Under the pieces are notes generated by a model that did not search any database, had not been told where the DNA came from, and worked only from the letters and a program-made list of their open reading frames with translations. A program made the position numbers and the translations under genes. This document shows, piece after piece, positions 12,444 to 12,604 of a stretch of DNA of 12,604 bases (position 1 is the first letter of the stretch; each line of letters opens with the position of its first letter). Origin of the DNA: an uncultured Peptostreptococcaceae bacterium (lineage in GTDB: Bacteria; Bacillota; Clostridia; Tissierellales; Peptoniphilaceae); the NCBI GenBank assembly GCA_947283485.1, contig CAMYOU010000029.1, positions 1-12,604 on the forward strand, written 5' to 3'.

Positions 12444-12604
12444 ATGGCGATTAAGAAATACAAACCGACTTCAGCCGGTATGCGCGGAATGTCGGTTCTC
12501 GACTACAGCGAATTATCCAAAGTAAAACCCGAGAAGAGCCTGACCGAAAGCCTCAAGAGAAAAGGCGGCAGAAATTCGCGCGGCATCATCACCGTACGCC
12601 ACAG
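12444..12604 (+). CDS. rplB: 50S ribosomal protein L2 (5' part, runs off the window)
   Basis: The first 53 codons are present. The ATG at 12444 follows TAGGAGG (12430-12436), 11 bases after the L23 stop. The N-terminus AIKKYKPTSAGMRGMSVLDY, then PEKSLTESLKRKGGRNSRG and ITVRH, matches bacterial L2. The rest of the gene (about 275 residues in the family) lies beyond the window. Confidence 0.97.
   Translation, partial: MAIKKYKPTSAGMRGMSVLDYSELSKVKPEKSLTESLKRKGGRNSRGIITVRH

Noticed and set aside
1..12604. CRISPR array, tRNA/rRNA genes, insertion sequence or prophage
   Set aside because: No regularly spaced repeats, no cloverleaf-like sequence, no transposase or integrase motifs were seen on either strand.

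Overview
The window looks like chromosomal DNA of a low-to-mid GC Gram-positive anaerobe, probably a Clostridia/Tissierellia-type Firmicute. The reasons are strong AAGGAGG-type Shine-Dalgarno sequences before nearly every gene, GTG and TTG starts, consensus SigA-type promoters, many hairpin-plus-T-run terminators, and a classical rpsJ-rplC-rplD-rplW-rplB gene order. I cannot name the genus from sequence alone.

Layout. (1) 46-1937 (+): a four-gene co-directional cluster. It encodes a coiled-coil protein with an internal J-like HPD module, a stand-alone HIRAN protein overlapping it by ATGA, and two tandem paralogues of an unrecognised 102-residue acidic protein. It ends at a strong bidirectional terminator (1980-2004). 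(2) 2033-3046 (-): a two-TM potassium channel with an RCK/TrkA-N plus TrkA-C gating module, convergent on the same terminator. (3) 3227-4425 (+): a self-contained unit with a near-consensus promoter overlaid by a 46-bp near-palindrome (two tandem 16-bp operators), then a small membrane protein, a 67-residue XRE-type regulator, a PH-like protein of unknown function and a terminator. (4) 4567-5607 (+): a DUF2249 + carboxymuconolactone-decarboxylase-like fusion and a DUF1858 protein, preceded by a CRP/FNR-geometry palindrome and followed by a terminator. (5) 5674-6907 (+): an M20D amidohydrolase with its own extended -10 promoter. (6) 6967-10081 (+): a three-gene ABC-2 exporter (ATPase plus two permeases, all overlapping) with a long terminator hairpin. 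(7) 10082-12604 (+): a 430-bp non-coding stretch with the S10-operon promoter and a roughly 219-nt leader containing an intrinsic terminator (attenuator) and a long-range 10-bp stem, then rpsJ, rplC, rplD, rplW and the start of rplB.

How they work together. The ribosomal genes are one operon, probably attenuated in its leader. The ABC genes form one exporter. The HTH/membrane/PH-like trio reads as an autoregulated module. The DUF2249-CMD/DUF1858 pair looks like an anaerobic or redox/nitrosative-stress module under a CRP/FNR-type activator (inference). The J-like/HIRAN pair suggests a DNA-related chaperone module of unknown role (inference). No tRNA, rRNA, CRISPR array, insertion sequence or phage genes were seen.
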